Source: Lasiosphaeris hirsuta (taxonomy: Eukaryota; Ascomycota; Sordariomycetes; Sordariales; Lasiosphaeriaceae). Taken from it: a DNA stretch of 64,000 nt. The stretch lies in contig JAUKUA010000002.1 in NCBI GenBank assembly GCA_030549175.1, positions 1,488,001 to 1,552,000 of the forward strand, in the 5' to 3' direction. A program made the position numbers and the translations under genes. The stretch's first letter is position 1; each line of letters begins with the position of its first letter. This document shows, piece by piece, positions 11,819 to 22,784 of the stretch. The notes beneath the pieces were generated by a model. The model saw only the letters and a program-made list of their open reading frames with translations. It was not told the DNA's origin and did not search any database.

Positions 11819-12707
11819 CGACGTGATACCCCCGGTCACCTTGGCAGGCGGAATTTGAATTAGGTACTAGGTAAGGTAGTCAAGTTCGTGATCGGTGACC
11901 TTGGTTTAGATGTAGTTGGAAATAATGACATGGAATGTGTCTTTGAGTTGGATTATCGTCCCTACAAGAAACTACTCGCCCACCAGTAATCACCACAATA
12001 AATAGTACCTGTGAACTTCATTCATCATTTGACTTTTTGTAATGAACAAATAATCACGCTTTTCGGGCCATCTTAGCGTCAATGGACCTAGGTGAAGAGA
12101 TGTGAAGTGTGTTGTGTTTTAGCCCCTTTACCACACCTACCTTGTTCAGTACGCGTCCATGTATATGTAGTGCCCATGTATATATGTAGTGCCCGTAACG
12201 ATCCCATTCACCACATAGCCGGAATTACGGCATCTAGGCACCTGGACACCTAGGTACCTCGCCCCCGCACATGGTCCCCGGGATATCTGAAGCCATGGCG
12301 TGTTCGGGATCTGGGCTATTCCTTAGCGGCCCCATATCTCTGAAGTGAGCTAAGACCCCATGATATTCGCCTTCTACAAACAGAGTTGCCATTGGCTGAC
12401 AATGTTCCTTTACCCAGCGCAGAACGCGATACATCACACCATCTTCCCAGCAATGACAACATAGCTACACCCACAATACCCCCGCCTAATACACACATAG
12501 CCGCCGACCGTCGGCTACTGCTACTTCACTAACATACATGATACGAGCACTAGAGCGACCTGATACATTGCGACCTCTAATTGAGGTTCATATGGAGATA
12601 GGTATATAAGATACAGATAATGGACGTGAGTTAGTGAAAAAAGGCATACGACCCCTCAAACGACAGTCCAATATACCACAGCATCAAACAAGAAATCCTA
12701 ATCCAAA
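11819..12707. other. intergenic region between the two mutated genes
   Basis: It is AT-rich and lacks coding signal. A near-duplicated ATGTATATGTAGTGCCC word occurs twice at about 12159-12193. This block is the downstream region of the transporter and the promoter of the broken monooxygenase. Confidence 0.55.
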
Positions 12708-14411
12708 ATGGCTAAAACTCAAACTGCTGCAGCAAAGACAAAGGGCGCCACCAATGCTACCCACGATCTTAGAAATGGACAAAAGCACATTCTCATCAAC
12801 GCCTTTGACATGCCCACCGTGGGCCATCTCTCGCCCGGGCAATGGAAGGTAAAAACCAACATGGTGTTCTAACACTCAGAAGCGTTCAAGCTAACAATTT
12901 CCAGAACCCCAAGGACAAGTCAGCCACCAAGCGCAAGCTAAAGTATTAAACTGATCTCGCCCAACTTCTCGAGCGTGGTAGTATCAATGTTCTGTTCTTT
13001 GCCGACACATACGGCGGTTATAATACGTACGAAAACAGCCTAGATAAGTACATCCAGCACGCTGCTCAGTGGCCCATTACCGACCCTACGATTGTTTGTT
13101 TTTTTAGTTTTTTTTTTCTCGTCACGAAGGTGTTTGTGACTTGCTAACCCCTAACTCAGCCCATCTCAGCTATGGCGGCCGTAACTAAGAACCTTACCTT
13201 TGCTATCACGGTCTCTACCTCTTTCGAGCCACCATTCTTCCTAGCCAAGCGTTTCTCCACTCTTAACTATCTTACCGATGGCCGTATCGGATAGAATATT
13301 GTGACCTCGTAGAAGAAGTCAGCCTTTAAGGCCATCGGACTCGATAACCCCATCGAGTACGACGAGCGGTACCGCCAAGCAGACGAGTACCTACGTACCC
13401 TATACAAGTAAGCCCCCATTCCCCTCTCACACTTAACTCATCCTAACTTTTAAACTAAGGCTCTGGGAAGGCTCCTGGGCCGACGACGCACTTAACCCCG
13501 ACCCCGAGAACGACAGCTACGTCGACCCGGACAAGGTACGTACTATCAACCACCAAGGTAAATACTTTACTCTAAACACTAAGTACATCGTCGACCCGTC
13601 GCCCTAACACACGCCCTTCCTCTTCCAAGCCAGTACCTCCTCCGCCGGCTTCGCCTTCGCATCCACCCACGCGGAAGCCATCTTCGTCTCCTCGCACTCC
13701 CCCCAAGTCCTCGCCCCGAAAATCGCCAACATCCGCCGCCTGGTGGCCAAGTAGGGGCGGGACCCACGCTCTATCAAGATCTTCGCCACCTTCACACCCA
13801 TCGTAGGCCGTACTGACGAGGAGGCGCGCGCCAAGTATGCCGAGCTGCGCAGCTACGCGTCCGTGATCGGCGGGCTCGTGCTCTTCAGCGGGTAGACGGG
13901 CATCGACATCTCTAAGATCCCGCTCGACCAGGAGATCACGGCGGCCGACTCGCTCGAGGCGTACAAGGTACGGAGCATTCTGGATTCGTTCACGACGACG
14001 ACGACGGATATCCCCAAGTGGACACCGCGCATCGTGGCCGAGGCGGCGGCCATTGGCGGGCTAGGGCCGGTCTCGGTCGGGAGTCCGCAGACGGTGGCGG
14101 ATAAGCTGGAGAGGTGGGTGAGGGAGGCGGATTTGGATGGGTTCAATATTGGTTATGTGACGACGCCGGGGACGTTTGAGGATTTGGTCGACTTGTTGAT
14201 TCCAAAGCTGAGAAAGAGGGGGACATACCCCGAGCTGCCAGCCGAGGACGCCGAGCCCCTGACGGCGAGAGAGAAGGTGTACGGGAAGGGCCAGAGCGGG
14301 CTCAGGGCCGATCATGAAGGCAGCACGTACAAGTACGATGTCTACAAGGAGGACCCGCCGTATGTCCCGGAGGAGGCGGCGGCGATTGAGGCGTCAGTGG
14401 AGTCTCAGTGA
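12708..14411 (+). pseudogene. second NtaA-type FMN monooxygenase, inactivated by six stop codons
   Basis: The frame starts at ATG 12708 (MAKTQTAAAK) and ends with a TGA at 14409. Several introns can be placed, with donors at about 12852 and 13409. Family marks include INAFDMPTVGHLSPGQW, LAQLLERG, an NVLFFADTYGGY block and the C-terminal DGFNIGYVTTPGTFEDL. Stops are TAA 12947, TAG 13292, TAG 13310, TAA 13605, TAG 13752 and TAG 13893. Compared with the intact family member at 1.7-3.5 kb, 12947, 13292 and 13893 replace Trp and 13605 replaces Gln. At 13310 the relative has Tyr, and 13752 is uncertain. No frameshifts are evident, so the damage looks like point mutation of C:G pairs, as RIP produces. 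It is a diverged paralogue of the 1.7-kb gene, not a recent copy. Confidence 0.85.
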
Positions 14412-15504
14412 CCGTTCGGCTTAATTATAGTTACCATGTGAACTTCTCCAAGGCAAATGAGACCTGGTATAAAAGAGGTCCTTCCTGTTCATCAAAGCAC
14501 CCCCGGTAGCGAAGTCATAGAACACCGCAGCATCGAGCTGAGAGAAACACAGACCTAGAGTTGGTGCAACACTTCTGTGTCCGAGACAGTTTCTCCATTT
14601 TACCGAGCCAATGAACGCTGCACAGCACAAAAGGTGATTTGGCGGAGTTGGACAAAGGCAAAATTAAATTGCTATGCCCATCTTACAGTACCTTGCTTAC
14701 TTCGCCACCACGGTCTTGCGGTAGGTAATCAGTAGCCGAACGTATCTGTGGCACATTCACCGAGGAAGATGAGTTCAACTGCCAAGGACGCTGGAGGCTA
14801 CGGGCAGGTCGGGCAAGCGCGTGAGGACAGCAGAGAGTAGATTGTTTAAAATGCCAAAGTAGAAATAGGTACCTACCTAAAGTAGCCAGGCACTGAGGTG
14901 CTCGGTGTTGTCACCTACCAGCCCGGACCACGCTGCTTTCGAAACAATTATGCCCGCCCCGCGATACTTGGAAAGCACACGAGTTCAGCATGGAACCCCC
15001 GAACTACATGCCATCATTTTTTTCGATGGCCGTTCCTACTCTAGCTTGCCACCTACATTAGTTTCCACGTCGGGGCTATAGAATGGGGGCGTAGGAGACT
15101 TCCCACCTCGGGTGGCTTTCAGACAATCCTAGAGAGAGCAAACCCAGAAAGTTGGTCTATCTCAGGCTTCCACTCTGCACCATTGCAGTCGTTTGCTGGC
15201 TCGATGATAGAGCTCTCCCAGCCCGACGCAGATGCCGAGGAGGAGGGGTTTTGTAAGAGGTCTTGGTCTCGCGAGGATATATCATTTGCAGCATGGTAAC
15301 ATGCAACGGGCCGACCTTTGTCTTCCACTAGAACAGAGGTTGGGAAGCCTGGACGCGTATCGCCCAGAGGGAGGCCACGTACAGGCAGGAGAGAGAAAGA
15401 CCTTGGTCGCTGTCGGAACACGTGTGGGAGTACGCGGATTTCCCCGATGTTAGTTGCGACGGGCCTCCCGTAGGTCCCGCTACTTTGAGCTGCTTTCCGA
15501 GTAT
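14412..15504. other. intergenic region
   Basis: About 1.1 kb without a recognisable gene. Open frames on both strands between 15.1 and 15.5 kb have no family marks. Confidence 0.5.
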
Positions 15505-15945
15505 ATGTCTCGGAGAACACAAAAAACCACCATTATCACCGTCAACAACGATCAAGGGCGGTCCACGTCCACAGTGACAGCTGAGATAGCCGTCACAACC
15601 ATAAGAGATTCCGATGGGCGACCAATGGCAACAAGTACCATCACACAGCTCCAAGCGCCCAACCATCGTTTTACCACCATCACCATGAGAGACAGCCACG
15701 GATCGCCGACGGCAACGGCCACTGCTCAGCTCATCATCTACACCGATCCCAACGGAGTCCCAGTTACAACCAGCACTCTTTACCTCGCTCCTTTAGCAGA
15801 GTCTCTGATCACCCTGCGCGGCTCCCTCGGCGCCCCGACATCCACGTTGACCATCGTAACCCCGGACCAAGACACCTCTCCCGACCCAAAGGTATACTAC
15901 TGGACAAATCAGAACACGCCGCCCCATCTCGGGCAACAAAAATAG
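15505..15945 (+). CDS. Thr/Ser-rich repeat protein, probably a fragment of a larger fungal membrane protein
   Basis: The frame is open without introns to a TAG at 15943-15945. It contains four imperfect ~35-residue repeats: a TT(I/V) strand, a D-S-x-G-x-P turn, then ATSTI/TSTLT. Examples are TTIRDSDGRPMATSTI, TITMRDSHGSPTATAT, IIYTDPNGVPVTTST and ITLRGSLGAPTSTLT. Such repeats form the extracellular linkers of large fungal membrane proteins (for example DUF3433 proteins), but no membrane segment or signal peptide is seen here. The ATG at 15505 is only the best local choice, since the frame continues upstream. It is either a relic or one exon of a gene whose other parts are lost. Function is unknown. 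Confidence 0.4.
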   Translation: MSRRTQKTTIITVNNDQGRSTSTVTAEIAVTTIRDSDGRPMATSTITQLQAPNHRFTTITMRDSHGSPTATATAQLIIYTDPNGVPVTTSTLYLAPLAESLITLRGSLGAPTSTLTIVTPDQDTSPDPKVYYWTNQNTPPHLGQQK

Positions 15946-16558
15946 CACCACTTCAAATAAAAGGGGCAAAATCTCCAAGGATCACATCCTTATTAGCTGC
16001 TGTGGCCTAGTGTTCGTGGTGAGCAGAAGCTAAATTCCAGGGCCGGGGCCGAAGCCGGGAAGAGGAGGTATAAGTTTGGTGAGATAGTCGGGTTATCTGG
16101 GCAGACGGGACTCGGCGTGTTTTACGGTGGGGGATGAGAAAAAGGACATAGAATACGGATGAGCAATGACGGACGGCAGTGGTACCCCGTCGGGTTAGCT
16201 GAGATTTTTGTTTTTAATCAAGGTACATCCTCGTAGGGGGCCAGGAAGCCACCTCTTGCGCAGCCAATAGTCGATTCCCATGATGCGAATACGGGCAGGG
16301 GTAGCGAGCCAAGGCGAGAGAGGCGTCTCCAGTCGCACGTTGGTTGCATCGCGGGCTGAACCCAGCTTGAGCTTGGAAAGGGATCCCATTGGAAATGCGG
16401 CGCCACGGGCTTAACTGAGAACAGCTAGTGTCTTGGAGGTTGCACACATCCATGGCAGAGTATTTCTCTCATGGACTCCCCATCCTACCGCGGGCTCTTC
16501 CTCCCTTTTCGTTGTTGGTGCTCTTACACCAAAGCCAAACCTTGAAGCTGCTGACCCA
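15946..16558. other. intergenic region
   Basis: No gene is recognised. The following gene's frame is open back to an ATG at 16433, so part of this may be coding if that start is used. Confidence 0.5.
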
Positions 16559-17819
16559 ATGAGCCTTCCAGTCAATCCCGCGGATTTTTTCGCCCTCGCC
16601 AAGTACTGCCTCGAGCTTGGCGAGCGCATCCAGAATCTGGGCGACGAGCGCAAGCATCTCAAGGCCCGGGCCAAAATGCTGTCGCTCGCCTTTGGCCAGC
16701 TCCACCAGGCCCTGCTGAAATTCAAAAACATCTCAAAGGAATACCACGAAATCTTCGCCGACTTGCGCGAGAGCTGCTACCTGACCCTGTGCCAGATCGA
16801 GCCGACGCTCGAAGAGTTTGAGAGGCTGACTAAAGGTAACGCGGTCAAGAGAAGTGCTCGAAAACTGGTCATGGCGGTCAAGAACTCGTCCAATGAATTG
16901 AAGCAGGAGCTGCGAGATCAGTTTGTCATCTTGTCTTTGATGGTGCTCCGGCTGAACCAGTAAGTCCCAGCGCCTTACATCTCGCGACCACCAGCCATCC
17001 GATTGACCTCTATCCGTAATGTAAAAGGATGTACGACAGCGTCGTCCGTCGGAGGGAGCATGCCATTGTGGTTGGCATGATCAAGGAATTGAAGTCAGAG
17101 CTGGCCCGGTCTCCGATAGAGACATCCAAGTCGAAACGGATTTCTTTCAAGGTCGATGCTATCGAGCAGGCCTCTGCCGAGTTGATGCGGCGTGCTCCTA
17201 CCGAGCTCGGCGCCGAAATCCAAGCTACCTTTGAAGATTACATGTATGTCGCCGACTATCACAAACCCACGGCGAATCTTCTTGCTGACAAGTTATTCTC
17301 ACCCTAACTAGCTCGCACCATGAATGGATTGAAGGCAAAGTTGCCCCGACCACATCGTCGACATATCACGGGGGCTCCGGGCCGGCTCCAGCCCCCAGGG
17401 TTTACGAGCTTAGTGAAAGTAGCGCGGATGAGCCGGAGCAGAAGCGGAAGGAACGGGAGCCAAAAAAGGAGGTAAAAAGGCAAAAGGAAGAGCAAGGATT
17501 AAAGGAACGAGCGGGGAGGTTTTGGCGAGGACGCAAAGAGAGAGAGAAGGAAAGGGCGAAGAAGAAAGAGTCAGATACAACGGGAAAGGCAAGACTTGAC
17601 ACGACAGCAGGTGCTACTCCGAGCAAGACGAATACCCGGCGAGATACCTCCGCCAGCGTAGCTATAGCCGTCGGCTGTTTTGCTATCTCGCTGGCCGGCG
17701 TCGCTCTCTTGTTTGGGAGCAAGTATCTGGGGGTAGAATGGCCGTATTTCTCTTCTATCTACCTTACCTTGCCTACCTACCTACCTAAGGTGCCTAACTT
17801 AGGTAGGTACTTATTGTAA
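16559..17819 (+). CDS. tail-anchored protein with a STAND/prion-inhibition-like N-terminal helical region
   Basis: Three exons (16559-16959, 17028-17243, 17312-17819) give about 374 residues. Residues 1-130 are helical and resemble the N-terminal domain placed before NACHT/STAND modules in fungi (PADFFALAKYCLELGERIQN, then LAFGQLHQALLKF). The middle holds EDYISHHEWIEGK across a splice. It is followed by a highly charged Lys/Glu stretch (about 240-300) likely to form a coiled coil. A single hydrophobic segment, ASVAIAVGCFAISLAGVALL, comes near the C-terminus. No nucleotide-binding or effector domain follows, so this looks like a stand-alone membrane-anchored adaptor. The ATG at 16559 starts the conserved helix; an in-frame ATG at 16433 would add 42 residues. 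Function is unknown. Confidence 0.6.
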
Positions 17820-18187
17820 GGTATATCAGGTAGTCTAATGGGGCATCTTTTGGGCGAACATATGTTGTTCAATAATCAAGGGCTACCACATACTTGCTTA
17901 AACTTGCTCATACTCACGAGCCGGAGTGCTTGGCGATAGGTGGGCAACACCAGGTTAGAGCCGGAACAGTACAACGTGGCATCGAGTTAAAGAGAGATGA
18001 ATGACCTTTGAATAAAGTTGTTCTAGTCTTGCTTTCATAGCATAGGTAACCAAGGAAGGTGGGGATGCCCCTAGGGAGGTATATAATCCCACCGCAAGCC
18101 CTGGTCACCCTGTATGAGCGCCGTCCATCAAGCATCCCTAACAGCAAGCTCAAGATCACCCACCCTCGTATTCAAGTTCCCCACGCC
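17820..18187. other. intergenic region
   Basis: AT-rich spacer. No gene is recognised. Confidence 0.5.
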
Positions 18188-18880
18188 ATGTTCTCCCTCA
18201 CCTTCGTCTACCTTGCCCTCCTACCATCCCTCCTCCCCTCCCTCGCGCGCACCAAACCCCACGCCCCGTCCCTCCTACGACGCAATCATCGCCAACGTGT
18301 CGGTAATCGACACGCCGATCGTGCGCGCCGCTCAGGATTTCGTACGGATCCATTCGTCAGACAAGCTCTACAACCACATCATGCGCGCCTGGCTGTACGG
18401 CAGCCCTCCTCCTCAGCCACAACACCACCTTGCACGCCGCCGTCGACAAGAAAGTCCACGCCGTCGCGCTCATGCTCCGCGACCTCGGTGCCAACCACAG
18501 CTTGGACTCCCCTTTTGTGACGCTGGATTGGTGCTTCGAGGTCGACGGCGCCTTCGCAGCGCGGGACTTCATCCGGTCGCACCCCGACGGTGCGCACTAG
18601 GAGGAACCGAAGGTGCAGCTCGTGTGGAATACAATAGCGCTGCACTCCGAGAGCCGAAATTCGCGCTGTTTAAAGAGCCGGATGTGGTTTCGGTGTACCT
18701 AGGGAACGATCTCGACGTTTCCAAACCCACGACGGCCAGTGGGATCACTGACGCCAAGTATCGAACGGTCTTGGAGACGTTTCCAAAAGTGAATCAGACG
18801 GGGCAGGTGCTGGAAGGGATCACCTGGTATTGTGTGAACAAGCCAGAATCAACTTATGCTGAGTCTCATTCCCTATACAT
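18188..18880 (+). pseudogene. HD-domain protein (cyanamide-hydratase-like), broken
   Basis: Three frames must be joined to see the family. The first (18270-18400) gives DTPIVRAAQDFVRIHSSDKLYNHIMRAWLYG. The second (about 18405-18650) gives LHAAVDKKVHAVALMLRDLG, DSPFVTLDWCFEVDGAFAARDFIRSHPDG and VQLVWNTIALHSE. The third gives PKFALFKEPDVVSVYLGNDLDVS. HD-type cyanamide hydratases and relatives carry metal-binding HD pairs; LRDLG replaces the usual LHDLG, so the metal-binding His is already lost. Two frameshifts (about 18402 and 18650) and a TAG at 18598, where relatives have Trp, make it non-functional. A hydrophobic stretch after the ATG at 18188 may be an old signal peptide but lies in another frame. 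Confidence 0.7.
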
Positions 18881-19527
18881 AGGTACCTCTGGATGTGAGG
18901 TCACAGTCAGCGGCAAGCACTCTCGGAGCCTGTTTGCGCATTCCGGATGCAAGAAGAATAACCACCAGGTCTGCCACCTCACGGTATTGGACCAGAACGG
19001 CTGCCGCGCCGGCGTCGTCATTGTCGACGGAAAGACCCGCGCCGGGCTCGCACGCGTACAAGGTGGACATCTGCTGGCCCTTGTACAATGTCTTGATGGT
19101 GGCGTGCAGGGATGATGTTTGTTAAAGGGTCGGTGTCGGCAGGGTACACATCCATGCTTTTGATCGGGTCAAGACGGAGCGGAAGAGGATTGATTTAGGA
19201 TGACCTCAGTCGCCGGCCGCTATTGGGGACACTATTCCTATCTTTCTGTCGAGTTTGTTGCTCGCGTTTTGCCGCCCCGCTACCAGAATACAACTTTGCG
19301 CCTAGCCAGGATCGTCTGCATTTTTCTGTTACGGATATTAATTACTAGGGGTAGCATCAAGTAAGCCAGCTAGGTACAGAGACTCAAGACAACCCCTTCT
19401 ATCCTGCCCAAGACGCTCGAGCCTTTCTATTAGTGAGTTCCAGCGCCTTAGCAGGGACTTTGTCCGATTTCGCTAGGCTGTAGGCACTTCCTTTACCCAC
19501 TCCAAGTTCCAGGGCAAATACCGAAGC
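18881..19527. other. intergenic region
   Basis: One frame runs open from the HD pseudogene to 19115 with several Cys residues but no recognised family. The rest is empty. Confidence 0.4.
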
Positions 19528-22362
19528 TTACACGGTGTCCAACCTTTTCTCTGCTGCATCGATCATGTTTTTCATATTTACCTGCCAGAATCGATCTGAG
19601 GAAGCTGTAGCAAGTTTTAGTTGAGATTTGCACACAGGCTGTTCCGAGTGGTAGGAAAGAACTGACCGCCCGTTCGTACCGATGCTGGAGTCGCAGAGGA
19701 TTTCCCCCCCAAGACTAAAGATGATCCCCATATCATCCAAGCTGCACACTGCCAAAAATCTTGCCTCGAATAGGTTCAAGACACTAGTGTTGACTCACCC
19801 AGTTTCTGGATGCACAACGTGGTGGCTCGGTGGTGCCCGTAACGAACCCACGAGGAGCGAAACTAAGCGATACTCCCTATGTATCGTAGCGAGGTCCAGT
19901 GGTGTGCACCGGGCTTCGGAACTGTCCTGAATATTGAGGATTACTTCAAGAGATAAGAGATATAAGACAATGGCTGCCGATTTGCTTGCCACTGCGCAGT
20001 GCAAGACGGTCCAACCTTCAGGGGCTAGTTCTCTGGTTTAGGATTGCCCGGGCATATCCATTTATTAGGACAAAATGCTCGAATGCATCTGTCATCCCAG
20101 CACGTGCTGAACGATGAAGCGCTGTCTACCTATCAAGATCTTTCGAGTTGTATTTGGGACCATGCCGCAAAGGAGGCACGATGATCTCGCTGTTCTGATC
20201 TCGTCCTGATTTACCCCGGCCACATTGAATAGCGAGATCTAGGGCTGTTTTCCCTTGGTTGGCTTTGCGTATGAACGTCGAGGTGAGTGTTTTTGAGCAA
20301 TACTGTCATGGCGTGGTGGATTGATATTTGGCGGCAAAATGAATGGCCGCCCAGCCGTCTGTGTCTTGTGAATTAACATCGACCTTGTCCATCTCGTAGA
20401 GAAGTTCCACGGCAAAGTCGTTATGGCATTTGATGGCAGCTGAAAGAGGTGTGGAACCCTTGGAAAATCTGTCATTGGGATCAGCCCCATGTGCTAGCAG
20501 TACCTCCACGACATCGCTATCGTGACCTTGAAGAGCATGTAACAAGAGTGTGAGTCGAGTGTTATCTTGAGCGTTGGGGATCGGCCCCATGTTCTAGGAG
20601 TACCTTGGGACGCTTCTTGTGGAAGCTCAAAGGATTGGTGTACGAGAAGAAACCCCGGTAGGGGAATTTACTGAATCCGAGCCGTGTTGCCGTAGGTACG
20701 CGTGAAGAAAGGGACCGTGGCCTAGCTCCGCGATGTATGTGATGATAGACCTGTTTAAGGTGTGGAAACCCAATGTGCGGTTGTGCTCAAACCTTTTCAA
20801 ACATATTCTGAGATTTGCGCCTTACTCGGCGCCGAGATGTCTGACGTCAATGCCAGTGGCCATCATATGTTCTTCAAGAGCTTCGACATTATGAAACACC
20901 GCAGCAGCCAGGAAGGGATAACCGTATCGTCCTCCAAATATTCCAAAGTGTCGGGGCGAGTCTGGGTGCGCTCGGATGAGGTTAGGGAGGCTATAGTTGG
21001 CGAGGTCATAGAGGAGACTTGTGTCTGCCGGATATTCGCGAATCCAGATTGAGATGGAAAATGCTTTGACAAACTCGTCCTGCGATTAACCCTCCAGCTG
21101 TGCTAGGCAAATCGACTTTAGGGTATCGTGAGCTTTCCCGCTATGTCCGCTGCCAAAGCCAGTCCACTTCTTCCTGCTTCCGCCTTTCCCAAGGAGAAAA
21201 TCCCTCACGGATTCATGAATGAGCTGCATAGTGGGTTTCTTGGATCGTGTTACCTCGGCCAAGCCTTTTGATGAGCTGTCGATATATCGTCGGAGACCCT
21301 CGGCCGGCATTTCTTCAGGGTTCCATTGCGTGTCGAAAACCTCTTCCAGTCCGAGTCCTATTTGAAATATTCCAAGTTGATTGGCAATGAACAACTCCTG
21401 TGGCTTGAGTGGATGCGACGAAAAGAGAACCCACTGGATACACAAATGCAGCTCTTCGGTATTTTCCAGGTCTCTAGTTAGAATCATGTTGAACAGGTCA
21501 TCCGACCCAGGAGGGATCACGTCCAAACGCTTTTTCAGGGCAGCCATTCGCCCTCGGCCGTGTGCGTATTCTCTGTTGAGAGTGGAGATGACAAGTGTTA
21601 TCCGGAGAAGGATGTTTGATCACTTATCTAGCACCGCAGTCTTGACCTCCTCAGCCTGCTTAGAGTTCCCGAGCTGGAGTTCCGATTCGACGTAGCGAGA
21701 TATGTCGTTTCGGTGTTCGACCTCGTTCTCTAAGTCACTTCGATCCCCTTTTTGGGGACAATGGATGGATAATGACGGCTCGAAAAGCGAACGTGGAGGC
21801 GCACATTGGATGACAGCGTGGTTTCCCCTAGCTGGTCGAGAAAAGACACCATTTCGCGGACTTCGGATTCCTCACACTCATCCAGCGCGTCAATCAAGAT
21901 CTTAACCAGCTGGTACTTGGATACAAGACTGATGACAGCGGCTAGGGTCTGGGTGAGGGATTCAATGTTACAGCCGTGGTTCTCAATGAATCTTAGTCCG
22001 CTCCTGCCGAGGTGATCCATCGTATTCAGGAGTGCTGGACACTTCTCAAACATCTGGAAAACCAATGAACGATAGCAGCCCACAGTTGACTTCTCAAGAA
22101 CTTCTCTGGCGTTGAAGAATGAAACAACCATGAGCTTCTCAGGGGGGGCAACCTCAGGCTGTTGATAGCGCGTTAGAACAGAAACTCCATCAGGATTGAC
22201 TGCGACGACCCTAAGTCTCAAAGTCATCATGATATTGATCATAGTTATCCCCAACGCTCCCGGCTTCAGATGGCGCGTCGTCCATCTCGGACATGTTGGG
22301 TTGCAGTCAAGTCTCGGATAGGTAGTAATAGGCGACAGATGGGTCGAGGGGTTGGTTGTCAA
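19528..22362 (-). pseudogene. NACHT-ankyrin (NLR-like) gene, degraded
   Basis: Reading the minus strand from 22.36 kb downwards, a NACHT module is visible: VSFFNAREVLEKSTVGCYRS, RSGLRFIENHG, Walker B LVKILIDALDECEE and the sensor VRLHVRFSSRHYP. The Walker A loop that should precede it is absent. After a frameshift near 21735 comes YVESELQLGNSKQAEEVKTA, a TGA near 21623, then the winged-helix region (LKKRLDVIPPG, LCIQWVLFSSHPLKPQEL, LIHESVRDFLLGKGG). Ankyrin repeats follow in broken frames (VVEVLLAHGADPNDRFSKG at about 20.5 kb; NIQDSSEARCTPLDLA at about 19.9 kb). Intact relatives are cytoplasmic sensors of non-self that trigger regulated cell death. The missing P-loop plus several frame breaks mark it as dead. 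Confidence 0.75.
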
Positions 22363-22627
22363 TGGATTGAGAGGACGAGGTGTTGAGGGTTACTTGCTGA
22401 GGGTAAACTTGTCGCGCAAATACGCGCGGGGAACGGCATCAGTTTCAGATTGGACAGCCACTTCTGCACAAAACGTAGGCTACTAGTCCTCGTCAAGGCA
22501 CACATGTTGAGTGGCTGTGTATCTTCGTTTTGAAGGGTGGCCGCAACTAGTGGCCGCGCGGGGGAAGCAGGGGCTTTGACGAACATCGAACCGACCATGT
22601 CTGCCTTCCAGCTTTTGCCAATATTAA

Positions 22628-22723
22628 CACCAAGATGTCCAGGCACCAAGATGTCCAGGCACCAAGATGTCCAGGCACCAAGATGTCCAGGCACCAAGAT
22701 GTCCAGGCACCAAGATGTCCAGG
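22628..22723. repeat. 16-bp minisatellite, six perfect copies
   Basis: The unit CACCAAGATGTCCAGG is repeated six times without a mismatch. Sixteen is not a multiple of three. It lies between the NACHT-ankyrin relic and the GH5 gene. Confidence 0.95.
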
Positions 22724-22784
22724 CCTGTTTTTACCCATCTGCATCTGAAATCGGATCATCAAACGTGGTTACAAGGAAAAGTCC

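Noticed and set aside
10236..14411. Reassignment or readthrough of UAG as tryptophan to explain stops at Trp positions
   Set aside because: Intact genes in the window use TGG for Trp and TAG as a normal terminator (for example the intracellular alpha-amylase). TAA also occurs among the changes, one of them at a Gln. Nuclear UAG-to-Trp decoding is not known in these fungi. RIP explains all the changes more simply.
18881..19115. Cys-containing frame after the HD relic as a small secreted protein gene
   Set aside because: No start, no signal peptide in frame and no recognisable family. It simply continues the relic's frame to the next stop.
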